From Actinoplanes sp. L3-i22 (GTDB lineage: Bacteria > Actinomycetota > Actinomycetes > Mycobacteriales > Micromonosporaceae), in NCBI RefSeq assembly GCF_019704555.1, contig NZ_AP024745.1, forward strand, positions 3,232,501 to 3,296,500: DNA of 64,000 bases. The letters run 5' to 3'. The notes under the pieces were generated by a model that ran no database searches, was not told where the DNA came from, and saw only the letters and a program-made list of their open reading frames with translations. The translations under genes and the position numbers were made by a program. Positions 1 through 7,948 of this stretch are shown in pieces; position 1 is the first letter of the stretch; every line of letters begins with the position of its first letter.

Positions 1-852
1 TTCGGCAACTTCATCGCGGCGCGCGTGCCGGTGGCGGTGCCGCGGGCCGCCGTCGCGGTCGGCGCGGGCGGCGTGGGCAGTGTCGGTAGCGCGGACCTCG
101 ACGCGGACCGGTCCGCCGGCGGCCCCGGGAACCCGGCTGACCTCGACGCCGACGGCGTGCCGGACCGCGCCGAGGGGCGCCGCCGGAACCCCGGCTTCTG
201 GCCCGCCGTCCTCACCGTGCTGCTGCCGATCGTGCTGATGCTCGCCCGGGCGATCGCCGAGCTGACCCTGGCCGAGGGCAACGATGTCCGGTCGGTCCTC
301 GAAGTTCTCGGCACGCCGGTCGTCGCGCTGCTCTTCGGTGTCCTGCTGGCGATGTGGTCGCTCGGCTACCGGGCCGGCTTCGACCGCCGGGAGACGTCCG
401 CGGTGATCGGCGGCTCGCTGCCGCCGATCGCGGCCATCCTGCTGATCGTCGCCGCGGGTGGCGGGTTCAAGCAGGTCCTGGTCGACACCGGGGTCGGCAA
501 CGTGATCGCCGACGCGGCCAAGGACGCCAGCATCAACGCGCTGCTGCTCGGGTTCCTGGTCGCGGTCGGCATCCGGGTCGCGACCGGCTCGGCGACGGTC
601 GCCACGATCACGGCGGCCGGCATCGTCGCGCCGCTGGCCACCACCCTGGACAAGCCGACGGTGTCGCTGCTGGTGCTGGCCATCGGGTCCGGGTCGCTGT
701 TCTTCTCGCACGTGAACGACGCCGGGTTCTGGCTGGTCAAGGAGTACTTCGGGATGACCGTCGGGCAGACCATCAAGACCTGGTCGGTGATGGAGACGAT
801 CATCTCGGTCGTCGGCTTCGGCTGCGTGATGCTCCTCAGCCTGATCGTCTGA
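1..852 (+). CDS. GntP-family gluconate:H+ symporter, C-terminal part
   Basis: The frame is open from the first base of the window (it reads FGNFIAARVP into the annotated part), so the N-terminus lies outside. The visible 283 residues hold several hydrophobic segments and the family features of GntP/GntT permeases: a poorly conserved hydrophilic cytoplasmic stretch (about residues 20-65), then the conserved GGGFKQVLVDTGVG segment, ATGSATVATITAAG, and a C-terminal HVNDAGFWLVKEYFGMT block. Family members import gluconate or related sugar acids with protons across the inner membrane. It is followed by a convergent gene on the other strand, so the operon partner, if any, is to the left of the window. 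Family assignment is firm; the exact sugar acid is not determined. Confidence 0.93.
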   Translation, partial: FGNFIAARVPVAVPRAAVAVGAGGVGSVGSADLDADRSAGGPGNPADLDADGVPDRAEGRRRNPGFWPAVLTVLLPIVLMLARAIAELTLAEGNDVRSVLEVLGTPVVALLFGVLLAMWSLGYRAGFDRRETSAVIGGSLPPIAAILLIVAAGGGFKQVLVDTGVGNVIADAAKDASINALLLGFLVAVGIRVATGSATVATITAAGIVAPLATTLDKPTVSLLVLAIGSGSLFFSHVNDAGFWLVKEYFGMTVGQTIKTWSVMETIISVVGFGCVMLLSLIV

Positions 853-887
853 CCCGGCCCACAACACCCTGCCCGGGCCCGCGTTTC

Positions 888-927
888 GGCCCGGGCTTCG
901 GCCCGGGCCCGCGCCGAAGCCCGGGCC
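888..927. terminator. GC-rich hairpin between convergent genes
   Basis: A perfect 15-bp inverted repeat (888-902 with 913-927, loop of 10) lies in the 295-bp gap between the permease stop and the end of the phospholipase-like gene. There is no T-run, as is common in actinomycetes. It could stop transcripts from either side. The rest of the gap (928-1147) shows no gene. Confidence 0.5.
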
Positions 928-1147
928 GGGCGGCGCTTGCGGCCTTCGACCGGTACCGCGACGCGCGGCTGGGCGGCGACCCGGCAACCGGCTCGCGTGG
1001 GTCCTTTGAAACCGCGACCACCCACGGACATCGCCCTTGCGGGTCTCGTGTTCTGGGCGCCCCGCGCCCTTGCGAGGCCCGGAAGGGTCCCCGCGGGAGC
1101 GACGATCAGTTATCGGCCGCAGCCGAGGCAATGAAGAATTTGATCTT

Positions 1148-2758
1148 TCAAGGGTGTCGCCTTTCGCGGCGCAGCACCGCGGGGGAGTAGCGGGCGGGCG
1201 TCAGGGCCCACTCGGCGGGGGCGAAGCCGGCGGGCAGGCCCGGGCGGCGCCAGGTCTCCGGCGGATGGCCGGGTGGCAGCCACTCGCGACGCCAGATGCC
1301 CAAAGCGAGGTCCAGATCGGCGAGGGACGGGGCGAGCCCGCTGTCCAGGTCGGTGCGCAGGTGCTCGGCCCACAGCTTGACCCGCAGGTCACGCACGAGA
1401 TCGCCGGTGGTGACGAACGTCGAGGTGATCTCGCTGTCGGTGCCGACCATCGAGCGGCTGAAGAAGTTCGCCGAGCCGATGCTGGCGAAGACGTCGTCGA
1501 CCAGCATGAGCTTGGTGTGCACGGTCAGGTTGTCGATCCGGTACATCACCACGTTGCGGCGGTCGGCGGCCGGCAGGCGGTCCAGCACCCGGCGGCGCAG
1601 ATCGTGGGTGATCACCGGGCGCACGGTGCTGCTGCCGCCGTCGGCCGGATCCTTGCGGCCGGAGCCGATCAGGATGACCTTGACGCCGCGGCGGGCCGCC
1701 GCCCGCAGGCCGCCGTACAACTGGAATCGGGGATCGCCGCCGGGAGCCTCGTGGAAGTACTGGTCCTCGAGGTAGATGTACCGCTCGGCGGCGCCGATCG
1801 CGGTGGCCATCGCGTGGTAGACCTCCTGGATGCCGGCCCGGACCACGTTGGCCCGCCGCATCCGGTGCCACGCGCGATGGCGGTAGAGACGCCACGGGCG
1901 GTAGGAGCGCACCACCTGGACCGCCGTGCCCTCGGCCGGGTGGTCCGGCTGGTCCGGCACCGGCGGCAGGTCGAGCGGCGCGCCCGGCGGGTTGATCTCG
2001 ACCCGCTCGCCGGTGGACAGGTGGAAGTACTCCGGCGACAGGGCCTTGGCGATGAACCGCGGTGGCAGGGCGGCGGTGTTCCGCCAGCGGAACTGGAACG
2101 TCTCCCGGACCCGGACCGCGGCCGGCCCGTGCAGGCGTGCGGCCGCGTCGTGCCAGCCCCAGCGGTGCACCCCGAGCCGGAGCCGGCGGTGCGGCGAGTG
2201 ATCGAAACGGGTCGGGGAAAGATCGAGACCGCCGACGTACGCGGTGAGCACCCCACCGTGGCTGAACACCACCAGCTTCTGATGGTTGGACCCGAGCAGC
2301 GGGCCGGACCAGTCCAGCAGCACCCGGTCGTCCAGGGTTGGCCCGGTGTCCCGGGTCGACGGCTTCCACGCCCGGATCACCCGGGCGGCCAGGGTGTTCG
2401 CCAGGAACGGGCCGATCGGCAGCCAGGGGGTGCCGCCGGAGTACTCGGCGGCGCTCAGCACGATCCGCACGTCGACGCCGTCCGCGGCCTTCTCGGCGAG
2501 CACGTCGGTGAACGGACGGTAGCCGTTCTCCCCGGCGGCGCGCCCGGTCAGGTCGAGATGCGGGTCGGCCTGGTACCCGGCGATGTAGACGGCATCGCCG
2601 GGGCCCAGGGCGTCCATGTGCCCGGCCAGCTCGGTGAAGTAGGTGACCCCGTCGATGATCGGCTCGAAGCGGGAGTTCTCGGTGAAGGTCGGGCACGCCT
2701 CGGTGGCCGGTGGCAGGTACCGTCCGATCAGATCGGTCAACGGCGATGCAGGCGACAT
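1148..2758 (-). CDS. Phospholipase D-like (HKD superfamily) protein
   Basis: A 536-residue protein with the two half-sites of the phospholipase D superfamily. The second site is canonical: H414-x-K416-x4-D421 followed by GSANFFSRS. The first is H159-x-K161 followed by GGLDL, but the expected Asp is replaced (HQKLVVFS). No signal peptide is obvious. The superfamily covers phospholipases, phosphatidyltransferases and nucleases working through a phosphohistidine; length and the GxxDL/SxNF surroundings fit the phospholipase-like branch rather than cardiolipin synthase, which would carry membrane segments. It lies 42 bp downstream of the F420-type oxidoreductase gene on the same strand. No strong ribosome site is seen at this ATG, so the start is approximate. 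Confidence 0.82.
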   Translation of the reverse strand: MSPASPLTDLIGRYLPPATEACPTFTENSRFEPIIDGVTYFTELAGHMDALGPGDAVYIAGYQADPHLDLTGRAAGENGYRPFTDVLAEKAADGVDVRIVLSAAEYSGGTPWLPIGPFLANTLAARVIRAWKPSTRDTGPTLDDRVLLDWSGPLLGSNHQKLVVFSHGGVLTAYVGGLDLSPTRFDHSPHRRLRLGVHRWGWHDAAARLHGPAAVRVRETFQFRWRNTAALPPRFIAKALSPEYFHLSTGERVEINPPGAPLDLPPVPDQPDHPAEGTAVQVVRSYRPWRLYRHRAWHRMRRANVVRAGIQEVYHAMATAIGAAERYIYLEDQYFHEAPGGDPRFQLYGGLRAAARRGVKVILIGSGRKDPADGGSSTVRPVITHDLRRRVLDRLPAADRRNVVMYRIDNLTVHTKLMLVDDVFASIGSANFFSRSMVGTDSEITSTFVTTGDLVRDLRVKLWAEHLRTDLDSGLAPSLADLDLALGIWRREWLPPGHPPETWRRPGLPAGFAPAEWALTPARYSPAVLRRERRHP

Positions 2759-2800
2759 CCGGTGATTACACCGGAAACCCGCACCGTCCGGTAGCCGCCG

Positions 2801-3571
2801 TCAGGCGTTGATCTCGTCCCGCCAGGCGATCATGTCGCGCAGCTCACCCAGGTCGGGCTTGGGGCCGCCGGTGCCGACGGTGAACAGGCGGGCGCCCAGT
2901 TCGTGCATCCGGGTGCGGGTGGCCTCCTTGCCGCCGACCGAGACCTCGATCTCGGCCGGGTCGCGGCCGACCGCGGCGCAGTGCTCGTGCAGGATGCCGA
3001 GCTTGCGTTCGAGGGTCTCCGCGTCGGCGAACGAGTGCCAGATGTCGGCGTGCTTGGCGACCAGGCGCAGCGTCTTCTTCTCGCCGCCACCGCCGATCAG
3101 CACCGGGATCTCGCGGGTCGGCGGCGGGTTGAGCTTGCCCCAGCGGGACTCGATCCGGGGCAGTGCCGTGGCCAGGTCGTCGAGGCGTCCGCCGGCGGTG
3201 CCGAAGTCGTAGCCGTACTCCGTGTAGTCGCGCTCGAACCAGCCCGAGCCGATGCCGAGGATGAGCCGGCCCTCGCTGATGTGGTCGACCGTGCGGGCCA
3301 TGTCGGCGAGGAGTTCCGGGTTGCGGTAGCTGTTGCAGGAGACCAGGGCGCCGATCTCGACCCGGGAGGTGGACTCGGCCCAGGCGGCCAGCATCGTCCA
3401 GCACTCGAAGTGCAGGCCGTCCGGCTCGCCGTACAGCGGATAGAAGTGGTCCCAGTTGAACAGCACGTCGACGCCGGCCTCCTCGGCCTCGGCGGCGGTG
3501 CGCCGGATGGTGGCGTAATCCATGTGCTGTGGCTGCAGCTGCAGCCCGATCCGAACCGGCCTTTCGCTCAT
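2801..3571 (-). CDS. LLM-class F420-dependent oxidoreductase
   Basis: A 256-residue TIM-barrel flavin/F420 enzyme of the luciferase-like monooxygenase class. Visible markers are the N-terminal RIGLQLQPQ strand, the NWDHFYP segment, the GRLILGIGSGWFERDYTEYG motif typical of actinobacterial F420-dependent members, and IPVLIGGGGEKKTLRLVAKHAD in the C-terminal half. Such enzymes transfer hydride between F420H2 and varied substrates; the substrate cannot be read from sequence. The gene starts only 9 bp after the lipoprotein gene and is followed by the phospholipase-like gene, so the three are probably co-transcribed. Length is on the short side for the family (often 280-340). Confidence 0.87.
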   Translation of the reverse strand: MSERPVRIGLQLQPQHMDYATIRRTAAEAEEAGVDVLFNWDHFYPLYGEPDGLHFECWTMLAAWAESTSRVEIGALVSCNSYRNPELLADMARTVDHISEGRLILGIGSGWFERDYTEYGYDFGTAGGRLDDLATALPRIESRWGKLNPPPTREIPVLIGGGGEKKTLRLVAKHADIWHSFADAETLERKLGILHEHCAAVGRDPAEIEVSVGGKEATRTRMHELGARLFTVGTGGPKPDLGELRDMIAWRDEINA

Positions 3572-3580
3572 GGCCGGAGT

Positions 3581-4018
3581 TTATTGGCAGGTGCCATCGA
3601 TTTTCTGCCCGATCGTGCTGAACTCGCCGTTCAGGAACGCCTGCGGGTCCTCGGCCTGGCCGGCCGTGGTCAGCGCGGCGGCCACCTGGTCGACGGCGGT
3701 CTTCTGGGCCGGGTCGTCGCTCTTCGCGCCGGCCGCGGTGACCTGGCCGGCCATCTCGGTGAAGGTCTTGCGCAGCCCGTCCTTGGCGGCGGCGTCCGAG
3801 CCGGTCGCGTAGGCGGCGGCCTGGACCGCGCCGTCGGTGAGGATCTTGTAGACCGCGGTGCACACGTACATCGGCTGGCCCGCCGAGGCCGACGGGATCG
3901 GCGCGACGCTGAACGGCGCGGAAACCGAGCCGGGGTTCACCTTGATCTCGCAGCCCGCGGCCAGGGCGGCGACCGCGAGCAGGGTGACGGTCATGGCGGT
4001 GCGGCGGCGCATCGGCAC
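3581..4018 (-). CDS. Small secreted lipoprotein, function unknown
   Basis: A 145-residue protein starting at GTG 4018, chosen because GAAAGGGG lies just upstream; an ATG two codons later would give almost the same product. The N-terminus is [14 protein letters not shown] followed by a hydrophobic stretch and the lipobox LAAGC, so the mature protein should be lipid-anchored on the outside of the membrane. The rest is Ala/Thr/Gln-rich, predicted mostly helical, with a single Cys pair (CTA... and GTC near the end). I recognise no named family. It heads a probable operon with the LLM oxidoreductase and the phospholipase-like protein, and is divergent from the secreted propeller gene. Confidence 0.75.
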   Translation of the reverse strand: MPMRRRTAMTVTLLAVAALAAGCEIKVNPGSVSAPFSVAPIPSASAGQPMYVCTAVYKILTDGAVQAAAYATGSDAAAKDGLRKTFTEMAGQVTAAGAKSDDPAQKTAVDQVAAALTTAGQAEDPQAFLNGEFSTIGQKIDGTCQ

Positions 4019-4100
4019 GGCATTCCCCTTTCTCGATTGCAGTACGCGGCAGCATAGTTGGCCCCGCCACCTTTGTGGAGCTGGGAAGTTAGCTACCAAC

Positions 4101-5891
4101 GTGGCTAATCTCCAGAAAAAAGCCCTTATTGCCGGTTTGGCGACTATCCTGGCCGCGGCCGGTGGCACGGCCTATGCCGAGATCGTCTCGCCGAGCCCGG
4201 TGACCTCCCCGTCCTTCAACGGCTCGGTCTACGCGGTCGCCTACCGCGGCAGCACCGTCTACGTCGGTGGCAACTTCACCCGGGCGATCGTCGGCGGCCG
4301 CACCGTGGAACGTACCCGGCTGGCCGCGTTCGACTCGCGCACCGGCGCGCTGCTCGACTGGAAGCCCGGCGCGGACGCGAACGTGCGGGCGCTGACCGTC
4401 GACGGCGACACCGTCTACGCGGCCGGTGACTTCGATCACGTCAATGGCGAGAGCCGGGACGCGATCGCCGGGCTGGGCGCGGCCGACGGCGTGCTCACCC
4501 CGCTGCGGCACACCGTCCTCGGGCAGCCGAACGCGCTCACCGCCGGGCACGGCAAGGTCTACCTCGGCGGGCGGATCACCGCGGTGGACGGGACGCCGCG
4601 GGCCAACCTGGCCGCGTTCGACACGGCGACCGGGGCGCTCGACCCATGGGCGCCGGTCACCGACGACACCGTGCACGCGCTCGCCGCCGGCCCCGACCGG
4701 GTGTACCTCGGCGGCAGCTTCCACCGGACCAACAACGTCCGCTCGTCGCTGCGGCTGACCGCGGTCGACCCGGTCACCGGGGTGCTCGACCCGACGTTCC
4801 TGCCGAAGCCGGTGTCCCAGGTGTTCGCGCTGGCCGCGGCCGCGGACGGGGTGTACGCGGCGCTCGGCGGCCAGGGTGGGCGGGCGGTGGCGTACAACCG
4901 GGCGGGCGGGACCCGCTGGACCCGGGTGTTCGACGGCGACGCGCAGGCGATCACCGTGCTGGGCGGGACGGTCTACGTCGGCGGGCACTTCGACAAGGCC
5001 TGCACCACCACGAACAACGGGGTCAAGGGCAGTTGCACGGACGGCTCGGTGGCGCGCGGCAAGCTGGCCGCCGTCGACCCGCAGGGCAACCTGCTCGACT
5101 GGGCGCCGCAGGCGAACGGGGTGGCCGGGACGCGGTCCCTGGCGGCCAGCCCGGAGCTCGGGTCGATCAGCGCGGCCGGGGACTTCACCACGGTCGGCGG
5201 GCTGCCGCGCAAACGGTACGCGGAGTTCGGCGCGGTCGCCCCGAAGCCGCTGGAGAGCACCGCGGAGTACGTGGCGGCGTACAACTTCGACACCACGATC
5301 GCGGACGGGACGTTCGACGACGGCTCCGGGCACCAGCACCTGTTGCGGACGGTGACGCGCAACGGCGCCACGCCGCGACTGGTCACCCACGGCAACGGAC
5401 AGGCGCTGCAGTTCCCGGCGAAGTGCACCGGCGCGACCTGCCCGCGACTGGTCCTGCAGGGCGAGTCGACCCCGGACCTCAACCCCGGAACCCAGCCCAT
5501 TCGGTACGGCGCGGGCGTGCTGCTGTCCCCGGCCGAGACGTCCAGCGGCGAGAACATCCTGCAGAAGGGCTACTCGACCGGGGGTGGCCAGTACAAACTG
5601 CAGGTCGACGGTGTCTCCGGCAAGCCCAGTTGCGGCTTCGGCGACGACACCGTCCACCTCGCCCGCAGCCGCGTCTCGGTGGCCGACGGGAACTGGCACA
5701 GCCTGGAGTGCCGGCGCACCGGCCCGACCCTGTCGATCCTGGTCGACGACGTGCCGCAGACCAGCGTGCCGGTGCCGGCCACGCTCGCGGTCGACACCAC
5801 GTCGCCGCTGACCGTCGGCGGCAAGGGCGCCGGCGCGAACAACGACCAGTTCCACGGAACCCTGGACGACGTGTGGGTGCACATCGGGTAG
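4101..5891 (+). CDS. Secreted beta-propeller (delta-60-like repeats) plus LamG-like lectin domain protein
   Basis: About 596 residues from GTG 4101, chosen because it gives a clean signal peptide ([13 protein letters not shown] ... GGTAYA/E). An in-frame extension upstream to 3858 runs through the divergent lipoprotein gene and is rejected. Residues about 25-385 contain repeats of the form VYxGGxFTxxxG...R..LAAFD..TGxLL.W.P, resembling delta-60/PQQ-like propeller blades. Residues about 395-596 read as a concanavalin-like LamG domain ([17 protein letters not shown] at its start, LDDVWVHIG at its end). It is likely an exported binding protein. Ligand unknown; no enzymatic motif seen. Confidence 0.85.
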   Translation: MANLQKKALIAGLATILAAAGGTAYAEIVSPSPVTSPSFNGSVYAVAYRGSTVYVGGNFTRAIVGGRTVERTRLAAFDSRTGALLDWKPGADANVRALTVDGDTVYAAGDFDHVNGESRDAIAGLGAADGVLTPLRHTVLGQPNALTAGHGKVYLGGRITAVDGTPRANLAAFDTATGALDPWAPVTDDTVHALAAGPDRVYLGGSFHRTNNVRSSLRLTAVDPVTGVLDPTFLPKPVSQVFALAAAADGVYAALGGQGGRAVAYNRAGGTRWTRVFDGDAQAITVLGGTVYVGGHFDKACTTTNNGVKGSCTDGSVARGKLAAVDPQGNLLDWAPQANGVAGTRSLAASPELGSISAAGDFTTVGGLPRKRYAEFGAVAPKPLESTAEYVAAYNFDTTIADGTFDDGSGHQHLLRTVTRNGATPRLVTHGNGQALQFPAKCTGATCPRLVLQGESTPDLNPGTQPIRYGAGVLLSPAETSSGENILQKGYSTGGGQYKLQVDGVSGKPSCGFGDDTVHLARSRVSVADGNWHSLECRRTGPTLSILVDDVPQTSVPVPATLAVDTTSPLTVGGKGAGANNDQFHGTLDDVWVHIG

Positions 5892-5925
5892 GGGAGATGT
5901 CATCCCGGTCCGGTACCTTGCCCGC

Positions 5926-6555
5926 ATGCCTGATCTCGACCGCCTCCTGCAGGCCGGTTCCCGTTACGTCCAGGACGACGTGACCTACATCGTCGAGCCA
6001 CACCCGCTCGGCGCTCTGAAGCTGCCCACCGGTCAGCTCGCCGCCTTCGACCCCGGGGTCACCGACGAGGAGGACGAGCCGTTCTCGGTCCCGCTGACGC
6101 CGGGGGACTACCAGGTCGTCGCGTGGGTCGCGGTGCTGGACAAGGAGGATCGGGAGTGGCAGCGGCGGGTCGCGGCGCTGCAGTTGGTGGTCCGCGACGA
6201 GCCGGTCGCGACGTGGGAGCTGGCGCTGGTCGACAGCGACGAGCCGGACCAGCTCGACGACGGCGAGTTCTTCGGGTACGGGGTGGACACCGGCGCCGGC
6301 GCGTTCGCCGACCTGAGCGTGTCGCGGATCCTGGCGGACTGGGACGCCGACGACTTCGAGGACGCGTTCGACCCCGACGACTTCCCCGAGGCGCCGGTGC
6401 CGGGCCACTTCGACCAGGTCGTCGACGAGGACTCCGGGGCCAACGTGATCATGGTGGAGTCGGGCTGGGGGGACGGTTACTACCCGACCTACGTCGGGCG
6501 CACCGAGTCGGGCGAGGTGGCCTGCTTCGTCACGGACTTCCTCGTCGCTCCCTGA
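5926..6555 (+). CDS. DUF4241 domain-containing protein
   Basis: A 209-residue acidic protein whose C-terminal part, ESGWGDGYYPTYVGRTESGEVACFVTDF, is the hallmark of DUF4241. No signal peptide or membrane segment. The middle is rich in Asp/Glu (WDADDFEDAFDPDDFPE). Members are found widely in actinobacteria and often act as immunity-like or unknown cytosolic proteins; no biochemical role is established that I can name. It stands 34 bp after the propeller gene on the same strand and could be read from the same transcript. Confidence 0.88.
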   Translation: MPDLDRLLQAGSRYVQDDVTYIVEPHPLGALKLPTGQLAAFDPGVTDEEDEPFSVPLTPGDYQVVAWVAVLDKEDREWQRRVAALQLVVRDEPVATWELALVDSDEPDQLDDGEFFGYGVDTGAGAFADLSVSRILADWDADDFEDAFDPDDFPEAPVPGHFDQVVDEDSGANVIMVESGWGDGYYPTYVGRTESGEVACFVTDFLVAP

Positions 6556-6890
6556 CCGTTTCCGGTCATGCCGCGCGCCAATCGCTCCATCGGCCCGGCG
6601 GACATCGCGACGTCCGCCGGGACCGGCCCGGCACGGTGCGGCGAACCATGCCGGGGTCCGGGTCCGCTGTTCGGCTCACGGTCAGATCGATTTCGACGTA
6701 CGTCGTGAGCCCCGCTGGGGTGCTTCTCCGCGCGCCCCGGAACATCGAGCACGCGGCCGGTGCCGGGCGAGTGCTGGTCCTCGCTGACCGAGTTCACATT
6801 TCGCCGCTGTCCTGATTGCCGGGCCGTGAACTGACCCACGACCGACCACGCGCCGCACGTTTTCCGTCCGTGCGTGCTGGCCGGAAACGC

Positions 6891-6926
6891 ACAGCGTGTG
6901 CCGGTCGGAGGTCCGGCACACGCTGT
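6891..6926. terminator. Strong perfect stem-loop, terminator or structured RNA
   Basis: Fourteen bases (6891-6904, ACAGCGTGTGCCGG) pair perfectly with 6913-6926 around an 8-nt loop. A second short stem lies just upstream at 6854-6874. It is 336 bp downstream of the DUF4241 stop, far for a simple terminator, and no downstream gene on the + strand starts nearby. Confidence 0.45.
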
Positions 6927-7159
6927 CTTCGCTCCGCCGGGGGCCGACGGGCGGTGCTCTCCGGGCTGTGGCCTGCGCGAAGCTGGGGTTGACCGGCCGG
7001 ACGTAGCCTGTCGCCGCGCGCTTACCGTGCGTCCCGGAATTGAAGGTCATCGTTGCAGCCATGTTGCGTGAGTGCAACAGTTCCCCCGCGATTGTTTCCG
7101 CCCGTCGCATTTCGATCTCCCCGCCTCGCCCGAATCCGGCCGGCGGGTGTCCGGCGTCC

Positions 7160-7225
7160 GGGAGCGCGGCGCGGGGCGGCCGGGAGCGGGCCGGGAGCGC
7201 GGCGCGGGGCGGCCGGGGGCGGGCC
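7160..7225. repeat. 33-bp GC-rich tandem duplication
   Basis: Two head-to-tail 33-bp copies (7160-7192, 7193-7225) differ at one base. Composition is almost entirely G and C. Confidence 0.8.
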
Positions 7226-7308
7226 GGGAGTTCGCGGGTGGCTCGGGCGGGGCGGGGCTCACGTCGTACCGAAGCAGGGGTGAGAGTGGGCAACGGCGGA
7301 CCCGGCGG

Positions 7309-7869
7309 CTAAGCGGGTTTTTCGTCGTGGCCGGGGAAGGTGCTGATCAGGGATGTCATCCAGGGTTGGGTGGGGACCGGGTCGGGGCCGAGGACGCGCA
7401 TCGCGCCGAGGACCGTGATCAGCATGCCCATCGCGAAGAAGTCGCGGGCCTCCTCCGGGGAGGCGCCGGTCAGGTCGCGGACCGTCTGGTAGAGGTTGCC
7501 GTAACAGGCGCGGACGGCGTCGCCGACCACCGGCTCCTCGCTGGCGGCGAAGCCGTGCAGGAGCACGGCCAGGAGCTCCCGCTCGGCGAGCAGCTCCTTG
7601 TACGCGTGGCCGAGGCTGTCCAGGGTGGGCTCGCGGTCGGCGGCGGCGCGCCAGACCGCCTCGATGCGCCGGCCGGCGAGGCGGACCGTGGCCAGGAACA
7701 ACTCCTGCTTCGTGCCGAAGATCCGGATCACGTACGGCTGGGAGACGCCGGACAGCCGGGCCACCTGATCGGTGGTCGTGCCGGCGTAGCCGCCCTGCGC
7801 GAAGGCGGTGAGCGCGGCCTGGACGATCTGGTCCTGGCGTTCCGAGGCGGTGAGTCGTGTCCGGGTCAC
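7309..7869 (-). CDS. TetR-family repressor of the adjacent MFS pump
   Basis: A 186-residue protein starting at GTG 7869. The N-terminal helix-turn-helix is clear (IVQAALTAFAQGGYAGTTTDQVARLSGVSQPYVIRIFGTKQELF), followed by a helical ligand-binding domain. It is divergently transcribed from the MFS transporter with a 79-bp gap containing two copies of a palindrome-like operator (7879-7920). That arrangement is the usual one for a drug- or metabolite-responsive repressor controlling its own gene and the efflux pump. The inducer is unknown. Confidence 0.9.
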   Translation of the reverse strand: MTRTRLTASERQDQIVQAALTAFAQGGYAGTTTDQVARLSGVSQPYVIRIFGTKQELFLATVRLAGRRIEAVWRAAADREPTLDSLGHAYKELLAERELLAVLLHGFAASEEPVVGDAVRACYGNLYQTVRDLTGASPEEARDFFAMGMLITVLGAMRVLGPDPVPTQPWMTSLISTFPGHDEKPA

Positions 7870-7878
7870 GTTGACAGG

Positions 7879-7920
7879 TTATCAGTTGATGCTTACGGTC
7901 CTTAGTTATCAGCGGATAAC
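7879..7920. promoter_or_regulatory. Paired TetR operators between tetR and MFS genes
   Basis: GTTATC-AGCG-GATAAC at 7905-7920 is a perfect 6-4-6 inverted repeat. A degenerate copy, GTTATC-AGTT-GATGCT, lies at 7879-7894, exactly 26 bp away. Both are in the divergent intergenic region, placing them on the same DNA face (about 2.5 turns is approximate). Binding by the adjacent TetR is inferred. Confidence 0.65.
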
Positions 7921-7948
7921 AACTTCCGTGATCGCTCAGGGGGACGAC

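Larger units (their letters stand above)
6556..7308. other. 753-bp gap without a convincing gene
   Basis: Reading frames here lack coding character. The gap holds a perfect 14-bp stem-loop (6891-6926), a smaller stem (6854-6859 with 6869-6874), a GTTGCA...TGCAAC inverted pair (7052-7057 and 7073-7078), and a 33-bp tandem duplication at 7160-7225. Confidence 0.6.

Noticed and set aside
1037..2794. Long open frame on the + strand opposite the phospholipase-like gene
   Set aside because: It mirrors the reverse-strand gene and gives Arg/Gly/Pro/Val-rich text without domains, a normal effect of very high GC.
4089..5927. 612-codon open frame opposite the propeller gene
   Set aside because: Antisense shadow; product is compositionally biased and matches no fold.
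7905..7923. Match to part of the E. coli lac operator (AGCGGATAACAA)
   Set aside because: Explained by the local TetR-type inverted repeat GTTATC-N4-GATAAC; no LacI protein or vector sequence is around it.
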